From: Rachycentron canadum
Taxonomy: Eukaryota; Chordata; Actinopteri; Carangiformes; Rachycentridae
Reading direction: 5' to 3'
Length of the DNA stretch: 64,000 nucleotides
Assembly (NCBI GenBank): GCA_038496675.1
Contig: CM076658.1
Location: forward strand, 9,760,848 to 9,824,847
Shown: positions 55,023 to 63,873 of the stretch, piece by piece
Position numbering within the stretch: the first letter of the stretch is position 1
How the letters are laid out: every line of letters starts with the position of its first letter
Program-made: the position numbers and the translations under genes
Notes under the pieces: model-generated
Told to the model about the DNA's origin: nothing
The model's database searches: none
Seen by the model: only the letters and a program-made list of their open reading frames with translations

Positions 55023-55032
55023 CTATATAAGG
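55023..55032 (+). promoter_or_regulatory. Candidate TATA box upstream of pdzk1
   Basis: CTATATAAGG is a good TATA match about 1.07 kb before the first pdzk1 coding exon, on the same strand. The coding exon starts with a splice acceptor, so a separate 5' exon is needed. One starting near 55055 and ending at a donor such as AAG|GTATGC at about 55300 would fit. An alternative is a GTGAGT donor at 53644. Neither is proven. Confidence 0.3.
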
Positions 55033-56090
55033 TAGGGGGAAGCTCATCTAGGCTTTTCTTCCTGGTTTGACACACCTGAGTTTGTAGCTGAAACCACCCT
55101 TTGATTTGGTAGGATCCCTTTTTAAATGGTTAAACATGCTAAATGCATATTTTTTTACAATAAAGCCTTAAAATTTAGTTCATTGAGCCATCTCATCTTG
55201 TTTTTAGCATTAAACATTTTACAAATAATGTTTAAAAATGTAATTTGTTATACTTGTGTTTGGTGGAGTGATTGCTTTGGTACATCAGCCAAAAACCAAG
55301 GTATGCATGAGCATAATATGAACATTTTTAAATTGTTTTTTTAGTCTTTTTAGTTTAACATCAATATGGTTATGTAGAATCCAGTAACCTGTATGCCTCC
55401 AACTGAGGGAGGGTATTGAATGCCAGGCTTGCAGGTATATTATTGTATTATAATATTATATATTATTATATATATTATGTATATTGCATGTTTTTGTAAA
55501 AATGTATTTTGTTTCTATGAGTTTTTCTTCTGTATATCAATGTGCTTTTGCTTCTTTTTAGTTGCAAGCAAATGCACCCTTAAAGGAGCCAACCACTGTT
55601 TTCCCCTTACTGTTAGATGTATTTGACTGTTTTTGTGGGTTTTTCTGCTTTAAGGATGAGTTATAGGGTAGCCATTTGTACGTGTTTGGGGTGTGATCTA
55701 CCACCCCTTCTTGCCTTGAGTTGACAATTTGCTGATGAGTGTTGTTTAGTGCAGGTCAATCCATGAATTGCCTATATGTGTGGTTTAGGCCCACACTTGG
55801 TTAATTTGATTTAGTCCTGTGTTCTGTCCTGCATTTCTGCAGTATTTTGGCTGACATTTAGGCCCTTTCTGGGTTTTCAATGCTGTAATATTGTCAGGTC
55901 AAATTAAGAAAAGTGAAAACCATAGCATCTGTGTTATCTCTTGTTTATCGGTGTATAATACAGTGTCAAAGCTCCAAGACAGTTAGACACATTAGAATAT
56001 TTTCTACATTTATGAATGTTATGACTAAAGAGACCAAAATCATTTAACTTCAGTAATGAAACTGAATGCGCTTGTTGTGTGTGTCAGGTC

Positions 56091-56297
56091 ATGGCCGGGT
56101 ATAAGACAAAGGTGATTTCTCTAACCAAGAGGCCAGGTCAGACATTTGGCTTCTACTTAAGGGTGGAGCATGGCGAGGAGGGTCACCTGATCCGCTGCCT
56201 GGAAATGGGAGGTCCAGCTGAACTGGCTGGCATGAAAGATGGAGAACGCATCCTCCGGGTCAATGGAATATTTGTTGATGAACTGTCCCATTCACAG
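56091..56297 (+). CDS. pdzk1: pdzk1 coding exon 1 (most of PDZ1)
   Basis: Encodes residues 1-69, including the TFGFYL binding loop and GHLIRCLEMGGPAELAGMKD. The ATG lies three bases after the acceptor at 56087. The donor is CAG|GTGAGT at 56298 (phase 0). Confidence 0.92.
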
Positions 56298-59200
56298 GTG
56301 AGTAGGTCAAAAATACTGAAGTGAGATTATCAAGTCGACTCCTCAAAAGATAGAATAAAGCTGTCACAAGCATCTTGTCTCTGACCCTTGTTTATTTTCC
56401 TGGCACAGGTGGTGGACATGGTGAGAAACAGTGGGGCATCAGTTACGTTCCACATCCTTGATGAAGTCTCCTACAAGCAAGCAAAAGCACAGGGAGTAAA
56501 CCTTTGCAACCCTCAAAGCTCACCGGTTGCTCCAAAACCAAAATTTTGCTACCTGGTCAAGTCCAGCTCAGGCTATGGGTTTTCTCTTCGCTCAGTCAAA
56601 GGTGAGGTCAGAAGATAGAATGGGGATAGCAATAAAGGAAAACTATGAAAACACTTAGAAACTCTAATTATAACACACACACATATAAAATTTACCTCTA
56701 ATAACCAAAGAACCCTTCATAAAGGTTGTTAAGTTGGAACTAATGGTTAATAGAACATTTCCATTGATTTAATGATAAGCCATACCCATTTTGTTGGGTT
56801 TTCAGTGTGAAAAACTTTTTGTTGGGTTACATCCTTCTCAAAAGTGATCTTTTTAGTTTGTCTGACTCCATTCTGGCCTTCAATTTAACGGGATGATTCC
56901 TAAAACACCTGTAACCAAGCTTTAATATTCTGGATTATTTGCTCTGCTCTTTTCCAGAAGGTTGAGGGTGAGAAGCCTTTATTACTACAACCTGACCAAA
57001 ATACGATCTTAGAAATGCATTATAACTTAGCCATGCATTTATTAAGGGTGACTCCTCTGTAACATCCTCTTTAGGGGAGCAGGGCTTGTTCATGATGGAT
57101 GTGATCCCAGGAGGTGTGGCTGACAGAGCCGGGGTCAAAGTCAACGACCGTCTGTTGGAAGTCAATGGGGAAAATGTAGAAGACTCCACACATGAACAGG
57201 TAGTGGAGAAGATCAAGCTGGCAGGCAACAGCATTATGTTCCTTTTGGTTGATGAGGGAACCGAGAGGTACCATCAGAACAATGGTGTGAAGATTGGATC
57301 GTGGTTAGCCACAGCCAAGTACCTCCCTCACAAGCCACGCATGATCAGCATGACCAAAGGATCTGATGGATATGGCTTCTTTCTCAGAGAGGAGCCCAAT
57401 CAAAAAGGCAAGGCTGGAAATGCTCCAAAAATTAACAATTGACAGTTTTTTGCATTAATATTAATTTGCAATCTGTTTTCTGACTGTGTGTTCAACAACA
57501 CTGTGTAGGACACTTCATCAAGGACATAGAAAGAGGCAGCCCAGCAGAAAGAGCACATCTGAAGGACATGGATAGACTTGTGGCTGTGGACGGCAAGGAG
57601 GTGGAGAGCTACAGCCACGAGCAGGTGGTTGATAAGATCAAGCAGAGTGGCAACACATGCTGTCTCCTGGTGGTGGACAAAGACACAGATCAAATGTATA
57701 AGCAGGTGAGTAAAGATAAAAACTGCCAAACTTGATTATATCTTGAAGATGATCTATATTATATCATGTTTGGTTCCTCACAGGGGAAAGTGTCACCTAT
57801 GCTTTTCTGGGAGGAGATGAATGATTCCAACTCACCACCCAGTTACACAGAGGCCATTGGCATACCTGCTCCAGTCCGACCAACCACACCTGTTCATGAG
57901 AGGGAGGAGGAGCTTAAGCCTAAACTCTGTAAGATGGAAAAGACCTCTGCTGGATATGGCTTTCATCTTAATGGCATCCAAGGTGTGTGTGGACAGTACA
58001 TCAAAGAGGTAAGACTTAAAAGAACATCCACTATTTGATCAGTACTGTTTCAAATCAAGGGAGTAACACGGGCTTTGTTTCAGGTGGTGAAGGGTGGAGC
58101 AGCTGAGAAGGCAGGTCTGGAGGATGACGACATTGTGGTGGAGGTGAACGGAGTGAATGTGGAGCAGAGCACCCATGAGGAGGTGGTGGCAATTATTTGC
58201 AAGAGTGGCAGCTCTCTGGAGATGTTGGTAGCTAAGAAGAGCGTCTATGACCAGCTCAAAGCTAAAGGAGTGACTATCTCACGCCTGCTGCTCGGGGTAA
58301 CATCATATGTTCAAGTCCACACTGCAGAAACTCCAGAGGAGAGACTTCATGAGGAGGCCAGACCTGAAACCCCAACTGAACAAGCAAGAGAGAGAGTAAG
58401 CGGTGCAATTTCCCCACTGTGGGACAAATAAAGGAAAATGAATGAATGAATGAATGTGAAACATAGATACCATTTCTGACCACCCTAGTAGCTTCACTAT
58501 TGAGATAAGAGGCCTCCTTGGTGCACATTGAAATATCTCAACTGTTAAATGGATTGTTATGAAATGTTCTCCAACGATAATTGAGTTTCGGGCAACTGGA
58601 CTTGGTTTAGTCTCAAACGTTAAATACCTGGATCTCCTCACTAGTTAGAACTGAAGAAGCCTCTTGGATGAGATGTGAAATGTCGTTAAGTATCGACAAC
58701 CAAGTCCATTTGCCCTCGACTCAACTTTTCTTGGATAACCATGATCTGGATGATTGAGAGTCTCAGACATCTTGTTATGAAATATCGTCATCAATAGACA
58801 TCAATAGTGTCCAGAAGATGAATACAAACTACTTTGGTGATCCAGAGTTTTTTTCTAGCACCACCACCAAAATGAAATGCCTCAACGTCTATCATACAAA
58901 TTCCTCACTATGTATTCTACAAACTTTGGTTATCCCTTGCCTTTTCCTCTGGTGCTACCACATGGCTGAAGCTAGTGGTTTTTCGAGTGAAATGTGTCAC
59001 CAACTATAGGATACAATGAATTGTAACATCCTCTGGCTTTTCATTTAGCACCACAATCAGACCTAAATTTTAATTTTTACAATAATTCTGCTAATGACCA
59101 AAACTCATAACATTATCATTAGCCTTAGCTGTTCTTTGGTTTTGTATCAGTTAACTACTCAACTAAGATGGCAAACATGATAAACATTATGTTTTCAAAA

Positions 59201-59489
59201 CATCAGCATGTTAGCAAGCTGAAATTAGCACTGCACTGTAGCTAAGTACAGTCTTACAGAGCCACTAATATGGCTGTAGACTCTTGGTGCTGCTTATGTG
59301 TGGCCATGTATCTTTACTTAGGGCTCGGACATGACCTACAATGTCAATCTCCATTACCTTTTTAACTAAAAACTGACTTAGGAAAATGTTTATAAAGGTT
59401 GAAATAATTGTGAATTTATTGTCTCTCTCTTTTAGACCTCATCTGTGTCATCATCTTCATCTCGGGAAAGTCTTGATGAGAGACTCTGA
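56091..59489 (+). CDS. pdzk1: PDZK1 (NHERF3, PDZ domain-containing 1), seven coding exons
   Basis: Cytoplasmic scaffold with four PDZ domains that tethers the C-termini of apical transporters and, in mammals, the HDL receptor SR-BI. Exons are 56091-56297, 56409-56601, 57075-57407, 57509-57705, 57784-58008, 58084-58395 and 59436-59489. They join in frame to 1521 bp (506 aa; human is 519). Carboxylate-binding loops are TFGF at about 18-21, GYGF at 124-127, GYGF at 232-235 and GYGF at 367-370, so PDZ1 is about 7-87, PDZ2 115-193, PDZ3 222-303 and PDZ4 355-435. The linker before PDZ4 has a PPSY motif (328-331). The C-terminus is Ser-rich and ends SLDERL. Intron 3 starts with GC. The acceptor before exon 1 (GTGTGTCAG, ending at 56087) shows that a 5' non-coding exon lies upstream. 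The order PDZ-linker-PDZ and the sequence agree with PDZK1 rather than NHERF1/2, which have two domains and an ERM tail. Confidence 0.95.
56409..56601 (+). CDS. pdzk1: pdzk1 coding exon 2 (end of PDZ1, start of PDZ2)
   Basis: Starts VVDMVRNSG after the acceptor GGCACAG and ends at GYGFSLRSVK in PDZ2. The donor is GTGAGG at 56602, leaving in phase 1. The inter-domain linker is short and Pro/Ser-rich. Confidence 0.92.
56602..57074 (+). other. pdzk1: pdzk1 intron 2
   Basis: 473 bp, GTGAGG...TTAG, with no feature seen. The other pdzk1 introns before exon 6 are only 75-111 bp. Confidence 0.9.
57075..57407 (+). CDS. pdzk1: pdzk1 coding exon 3 (rest of PDZ2, start of PDZ3)
   Basis: Enters in phase 1 after CTCTTTAG and encodes residues 134-245 in part, with LEVNGENVED of PDZ2 and GSDGYGFFL of PDZ3. 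No GT is available between the last conserved residue and the in-frame stop at 57440. The conserved protein join (QKG-HFIKDI) puts the donor at AAG|GCAAGG, a GC donor. Confidence 0.9.
57509..57705 (+). CDS. pdzk1: pdzk1 coding exon 4 (core of PDZ3)
   Basis: Encodes residues 245-310 (HFIKDIERGSP to QMYKQ). The acceptor is CTGTGTAG at 57508 and the donor is CAG|GTGAGT at 57706. It enters in phase 1 and leaves in phase 0. Confidence 0.93.
57784..58008 (+). CDS. pdzk1: pdzk1 coding exon 5 (linker and start of PDZ4)
   Basis: Encodes residues 311-385: a 40-residue linker with PPSY and several Pro, then KPKLCKMEKTSAGYGFHL of PDZ4. The acceptor is TCCTCACAG and the donor is GAG|GTAAGA. Confidence 0.93.
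58084..58395 (+). CDS. pdzk1: pdzk1 coding exon 6 (rest of PDZ4 and acidic tail)
   Basis: Encodes residues 386-489. PDZ4 ends near LVAKKSVYD, followed by a Glu-rich tail. The acceptor is GTTTCAG and the donor is AGA|GTAAGC at 58396. If the intron is not removed, translation goes on for 11 codons to TAA at 58429-58431. Confidence 0.9.
58400..58457 (+). repeat. LINE 3'-tail-like fragment with (AATG)n, at a pdzk1 donor
   Basis: GGTGCAATTTCCCCACTGTG then GGGACAAATAAAGG and five AATG repeats match the 3' tail common to many fish non-LTR retrotransposon copies. It starts about four bases into the intron after exon 6. It provides AATAAA at 58427-58432. Confidence 0.6.
58583..58725. repeat. Short foldback repeat in pdzk1 intron 6
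   Basis: The arms at about 58583-58609 (GTTTCGGGCAACTGGACTTG) and 58699-58725 (CAAGTCCATTTGCCCTCGAC) are inverted copies. The centre has GAAGAAGCCTCTTGGATGAG, a sequence I associate with dispersed fish retroelement ends. The family is not certain. Confidence 0.55.
59436..59489 (+). CDS. pdzk1: pdzk1 coding exon 7 (Ser-rich C-terminus)
   Basis: After a strong polypyrimidine tract (CTCTCTCTTTTAG) it encodes TSSVSSSSSRESLDERL and TGA at 59487-59489. Mammalian PDZK1 also ends in a Ser-rich tail with a PDZ-ligand-like end (TEM), so position and composition agree although the sequence differs. Confidence 0.82.
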   Translation, partial: TSSVSSSSSRESLDERL

Positions 59490-59855
59490 GCGGCCACCTC
59501 AAGTTTCCTGATTTGGCTTTTGTCAATCTAAAGTTGATCCATTTTTTTAATCATCTCTGTGGGCTTCACTTCTTCCAATTGAGATCATAGAAGAGACATC
59601 TACTGTATCTTTGAATCAAAGAACAGCTGCATCAACTCTATGCAAGGACTGAGAACACAGACATGTTCCTGAAAACAGTTAAGATGACAGCATACAGACC
59701 TTAAGTTAACAATAAGAGCATTTTTCACTGTGAAAAAACTGCTGCTTTTATTTAATGCTTTAAAAATTAAACTTTGTTGTTCCCATTTCTAAAATCAAAG
59801 TAAACGAGAGACAATTTCCATGAACAAAAATAAATGAACACATTCAATGCGAATT
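59490..59855 (+). other. pdzk1: pdzk1 3' UTR
   Basis: No coding sequence follows the stop. ATTAAA at 59766-59771 and AATAAA at 59829-59834 are candidate poly(A) signals, so the transcript probably ends at about 59790 or 59850. On the opposite strand an AATAAA at 59752-59747 could serve the convergent gpr89 transcript, in which case the two 3' UTRs would overlap. Confidence 0.6.
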
Positions 59856-60395
59856 AAGATTCCTTTATGTGTATCTGTTGGTGTTTTTAATTATCCCGCA
59901 TCTTGTTGAAAATAACAGCCACTTCAGGATGGAGACCGTGAGTGACATCATGATATTTTCTTCATATATAACAATTTGCACCTCAGTGTGAATGTAGCAG
60001 ACATGTGCTATGAACAGTACAGCTCCAGTGTGTTCAGACAGACTAAAAGAAACATTTTGGCCAAAAGCATAAAATTTTAAGCGCATAGAGAAGAGTGTTT
60101 ACATTTGCAGGTGAAATTAAAATTCCTTGTTGAAGTGTTCTGAAAATACCTCTTAATTCAAGAGAGCACACCTTCAAAGCTGTTCCCTGATGTGCTCCAG
60201 GACTTCCCCACTTGTATCCAACAATTGGCCATTCCTGATTCAGGAACAGGCACTGATAATTATGTCCTGTATAAAAAAAAAAAAAAAAAAAAAAAAAACG
60301 GGATTTCTGGATATTGCTAAATTCCAGATTTTCCAGAAAAGTTGCCCTGTGGGCCAGGAGTCACATTAAAGAGAAAAGGGATGCACACTAGGGGA
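59856..60395 (-). other. gpr89 3' UTR / pdzk1-gpr89 tail-to-tail spacer
   Basis: Between the two convergent genes, with no coding sequence. ATTAAA at about 59890-59885 on the minus strand is one possible gpr89 poly(A) signal. A 26-base A-run at 60273-60298 (plus strand) would be a U-run in the gpr89 transcript. Confidence 0.45.
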
Positions 60396-60602
60396 TCAGA
60401 GGGCCATGTGTTTCTCTGGTGCCTGCTTGTGGGCAAGATAAAGAAAGAGGATGCTGGACAGGGCGCTGACCAGGAATATGACATCAAACCAGCGGTGGTA
60501 GAAGTTGAACTGCAGCTCTCCTAGAACCTCAGTCACAATGGAGCGATACTCCAGCGGCATGCTCATGCGCATCAGCAGTACGGATGATACAAAATACATC
60601 CC
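60396..60602 (-). CDS. gpr89: gpr89 last coding exon
   Basis: 68 residues plus TGA. The acceptor is CTAACAG before 60602. It contains two hydrophobic segments (MYFVSSVLLMRMSM and WFDVIFLVSALSSILFLYLA) and the conserved C-terminus HKQAPEKHMAL. Confidence 0.95.
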   Translation of the reverse strand, partial: GMYFVSSVLLMRMSMPLEYRSIVTEVLGELQFNFYHRWFDVIFLVSALSSILFLYLAHKQAPEKHMAL

Positions 60603-63350
60603 CTGTTAGAGTAAGACACACAGAAACATTATAGATTCATTTGTTGTTTGTAGGCTATGCTATCTCCTATGAGACAACTATAAAGCAAAGACACTCACCA
60701 TGATCTGAGCAAGGACAAGCACAATGACATTCGAAGACTTGCTGCTTGATATTGCGTAGAAGAACTGAAAAATATTAAAAAATGAAATGTTAAATGGCAT
60801 ACTATTAAATAAATCATTAATCATTTGTATCGTGATGGTTTTACCTTAGTGAGGGTGATGAGCAAGCCACGAATGGATGTAACGATTATTATTCCCACCA
60901 AGATGAAAGAAATGTGTTGAGACCAAAATTTTACCTGTGACAAGGAGATAGAAAAAAAAGCAAAGCAAAGGAGAAGGAAATTAGAGTAGTGAAACAACCT
61001 TGACTTTACATTCATCATTTATTCATTGAAATTTAAACGTAATTCCATGCTCTGACTGTGAACATTGGGAATTCAAATAACTTGTTCATGTGGAAAAAGA
61101 TTTAAAAGCATCATGGCTAGGTTTATTACAGAGAAGGCAGGCAGAGAGATAAAAATTGGCCAACAATTATCTTTACAGGAGGCTTTGCCATATGAGATGT
61201 GACTCTACCTGTGCAGGTGTGTGTAGGTGTGTGTGTGTCTTACATCAAACTGAATACCCAAGTAGTTCACTGTAATTTCAATGCCCCTTGTCACTGGATC
61301 CGTCTTCCCTACTCGGTCAAACACAATGTTGATTGTGGCCTATGATGAACAAGATAAGGATTTTTAAAATAAAACTTTTTCACTTTTATAAACTATATAA
61401 AATAAAAAAAAGTTGTACTTACTCTGGTAAGGCACAGCACTAAAACTATATATGCATAAATGTGAGGTAAAGACAAAATGCTAGAAGACAAGTTCTCACC
61501 ATGAAGATTTTCCAAACACAATAGATGGAAAAGAAGTAGCCGAGGAAGTTAAAGTATTTCCCCTGGAATGTCTTTGAGTACTCAATTCTCTCCTAAAGAT
61601 AAGGAAAGATGCTGGTAAAGAATTAGCAAATCATTTATCATACATCTGCAAATGGGGTAATTAAAATGGGTGTAGTGGGTACAGATAAATGTGTCTGTAA
61701 TGTCAGTGGCATAGGCTAATGATTCATAGCCCAGGTGTCACTCCTGGCTTAAGTAACTAGGCACTCATTTGAATGAAAACCATTGACATAAATGATATGC
61801 TATTAATTTGGTCTGAACAAACCAAATTGCAGAGAACAGACCTTACAGCATGCAATCAAAAGTTTATAAACACTTTATATGATGTGATGCAATAGTGCAT
61901 ATGAAGATACTGAGCAGAGTGGCAATAAACCTTGTTCAAATTACAGCTGGGAAAATCCTGCATGTTTTATATTGACATACTACAAAAACAAAAAGGTGCA
62001 CAGCAACTGGGAAACATCCACACCTATACCTACATAAAGCCACAAGGTGATAACATTCAGCAATTGTATTTGAATTTGTTTCAAGAGACGGGCTTTTGTT
62101 GACGAGGGGCAGGCACCAGAGATTATACTTCAACTAGGCCTTTACACAAGTCATAAAATAGAGCTATAAACTGTACAGGTCAAATTTGTGTCTCTCCATA
62201 GCTATGTGAATTAAGCGTGCGTATGTGTGTGCTTAGCCACCAAGGTAACACATGTGCATATACATGCACATGTGTTACCTTGGTGGCTTGCAGGTCCACA
62301 GTCTCCAGAAAGAGTTGTCGACTCAGCTCCTCAAGAGCATCAACTTCCTGCTGGATCAGAGAGAGATCTGGAGGGGAAAGTAGTCAAGGCTGACATCTAT
62401 TACTCATATTGCAGTCTCGATTTTTTTTTTTTTTTTTTTGCCTCATCAAAGAAAGTGAAAACAGAATTTTCTGCATTATAAACAAATAAAATAAACACTT
62501 TATGATTTTTTAAATTTAACTCAGATGCCTCCAGTTGCTTCTAATCAGCTTTGATGTGTTTTTACAACTTGATTGGAGCCCAACTGTGGTAAATTCACTT
62601 GATTAGACATGGTTTGGAAAGACATGCCTGCCTATATAAGGTTTCTGCTGATAATGCATATCAGAGCAGAGATCAAGCCATGAGGTCAGGAGCAGCCAGC
62701 AGGTCTCATAGATTGGACTGTGTTGATGCTAAAATAATTTCTGCAGTCAAGATCACAGTGACTTCCATAATTCTTAAATCACAGAAGTTTGGAACAACCA
62801 GGCCTCTCCCTAAAGACTTTTGTAAGAGAGGGGGCACTATGACTGAGCTCCAGAGATCCTGTTTGGCGATTGGAGAAATTTACAGAATGACAACCATCAC
62901 TGCAGCATGCCACTGATCTAGGTTTTATGGCAGAGCAGCCAGACAGCCAAGCTTCTCCTCAGTAGATGACACAGGAAAGCTGCTCAGTTTTTTTTTTTTT
63001 TTGTTTTTTTTTAAAAAAACATCTTGAGGACTCTCAGAGAGTGAGATGGAAGATAACAACAAACAAACAAACAAAAAAAACAGAGTAAAAAAAAAAAAAG
63101 AATGTTTTTCTTGCCATCATATTCAATATTAATTTAAAAAGGATACTTTCACTACCCGTTTGGGTGGAGGTGACACTCTTGATCATGCCCCAAAATCCAG
63201 TCTGTTTATTCTGGTCTTCCCCACGTTGGTACATCTGCCTCCTTGTCATGGCAATTCTACACACATACAGTACAAACACTTCACACATTGTCGTGGCAGA
63301 ATGATTTGCTTTAGTCATTTTCTTTAAAAAAAACAAAACAAAAACAAAAC

Positions 63351-63416
<66 letters not shown>

Positions 63417-63816
63417 NNNNNNNNNNNNNNNNNNNNNNNNNNNNNNNNNNNNNNNNNNNNNNNNNNNNNNNNNNNNNNNNNNNNNNNNNNNNNNNNNNNN
63501 NNNNNNNNNNNNNNNNNNNNNNNNNNNNNNNNNNNNNNNNNNNNNNNNNNNNNNNNNNNNNNNNNNNNNNNNNNNNNNNNNNNNNNNNNNNNNNNNNNNN
63601 NNNNNNNNNNNNNNNNNNNNNNNNNNNNNNNNNNNNNNNNNNNNNNNNNNNNNNNNNNNNNNNNNNNNNNNNNNNNNNNNNNNNNNNNNNNNNNNNNNNN
63701 NNNNNNNNNNNNNNNNNNNNNNNNNNNNNNNNNNNNNNNNNNNNNNNNNNNNNNNNNNNNNNNNNNNNNNNNNNNNNNNNNNNNNNNNNNNNNNNNNNNN
63801 NNNNNNNNNNNNNNNN

Positions 63817-63873
<57 letters not shown>

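Larger units (their letters stand above)
48571..56087. other. Divergent intergenic region between cckbr and pdzk1
   Basis: 7.5 kb between the probable cckbr promoter and the pdzk1 coding region. It holds the nested repeat at 50915-52245, an A-run at 52126-52145 and the TATA candidate at 55023. Plausible pdzk1 5' non-coding exons end at GTGAGT (53644) or GTATGC (55300), but neither is supported beyond the splice motif. Confidence 0.6.
58396..59435 (+). other. pdzk1: pdzk1 intron 6
   Basis: 1040 bp, GTAAGC...TTAG, the largest pdzk1 intron. It starts with the LINE-tail-like fragment and includes the foldback repeat at 58583-58725. Confidence 0.85.

Noticed and set aside
57400..57729. Minus-strand frame of 109 codons over pdzk1
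   Set aside because: Antisense shadow of pdzk1 exon 4, with no motif.
58640..58690. Hammerhead-type ribozyme core (GGATGAGATGTGAAA)
   Set aside because: The required CUGAUGA and GAAA core elements are not both present with flanking stems that I could pair.
62599..62916. 105-codon plus-strand frame as a possible gene
   Set aside because: Its readable segments are decayed Tc1 transposase with frame breaks, so it is part of the dead element.
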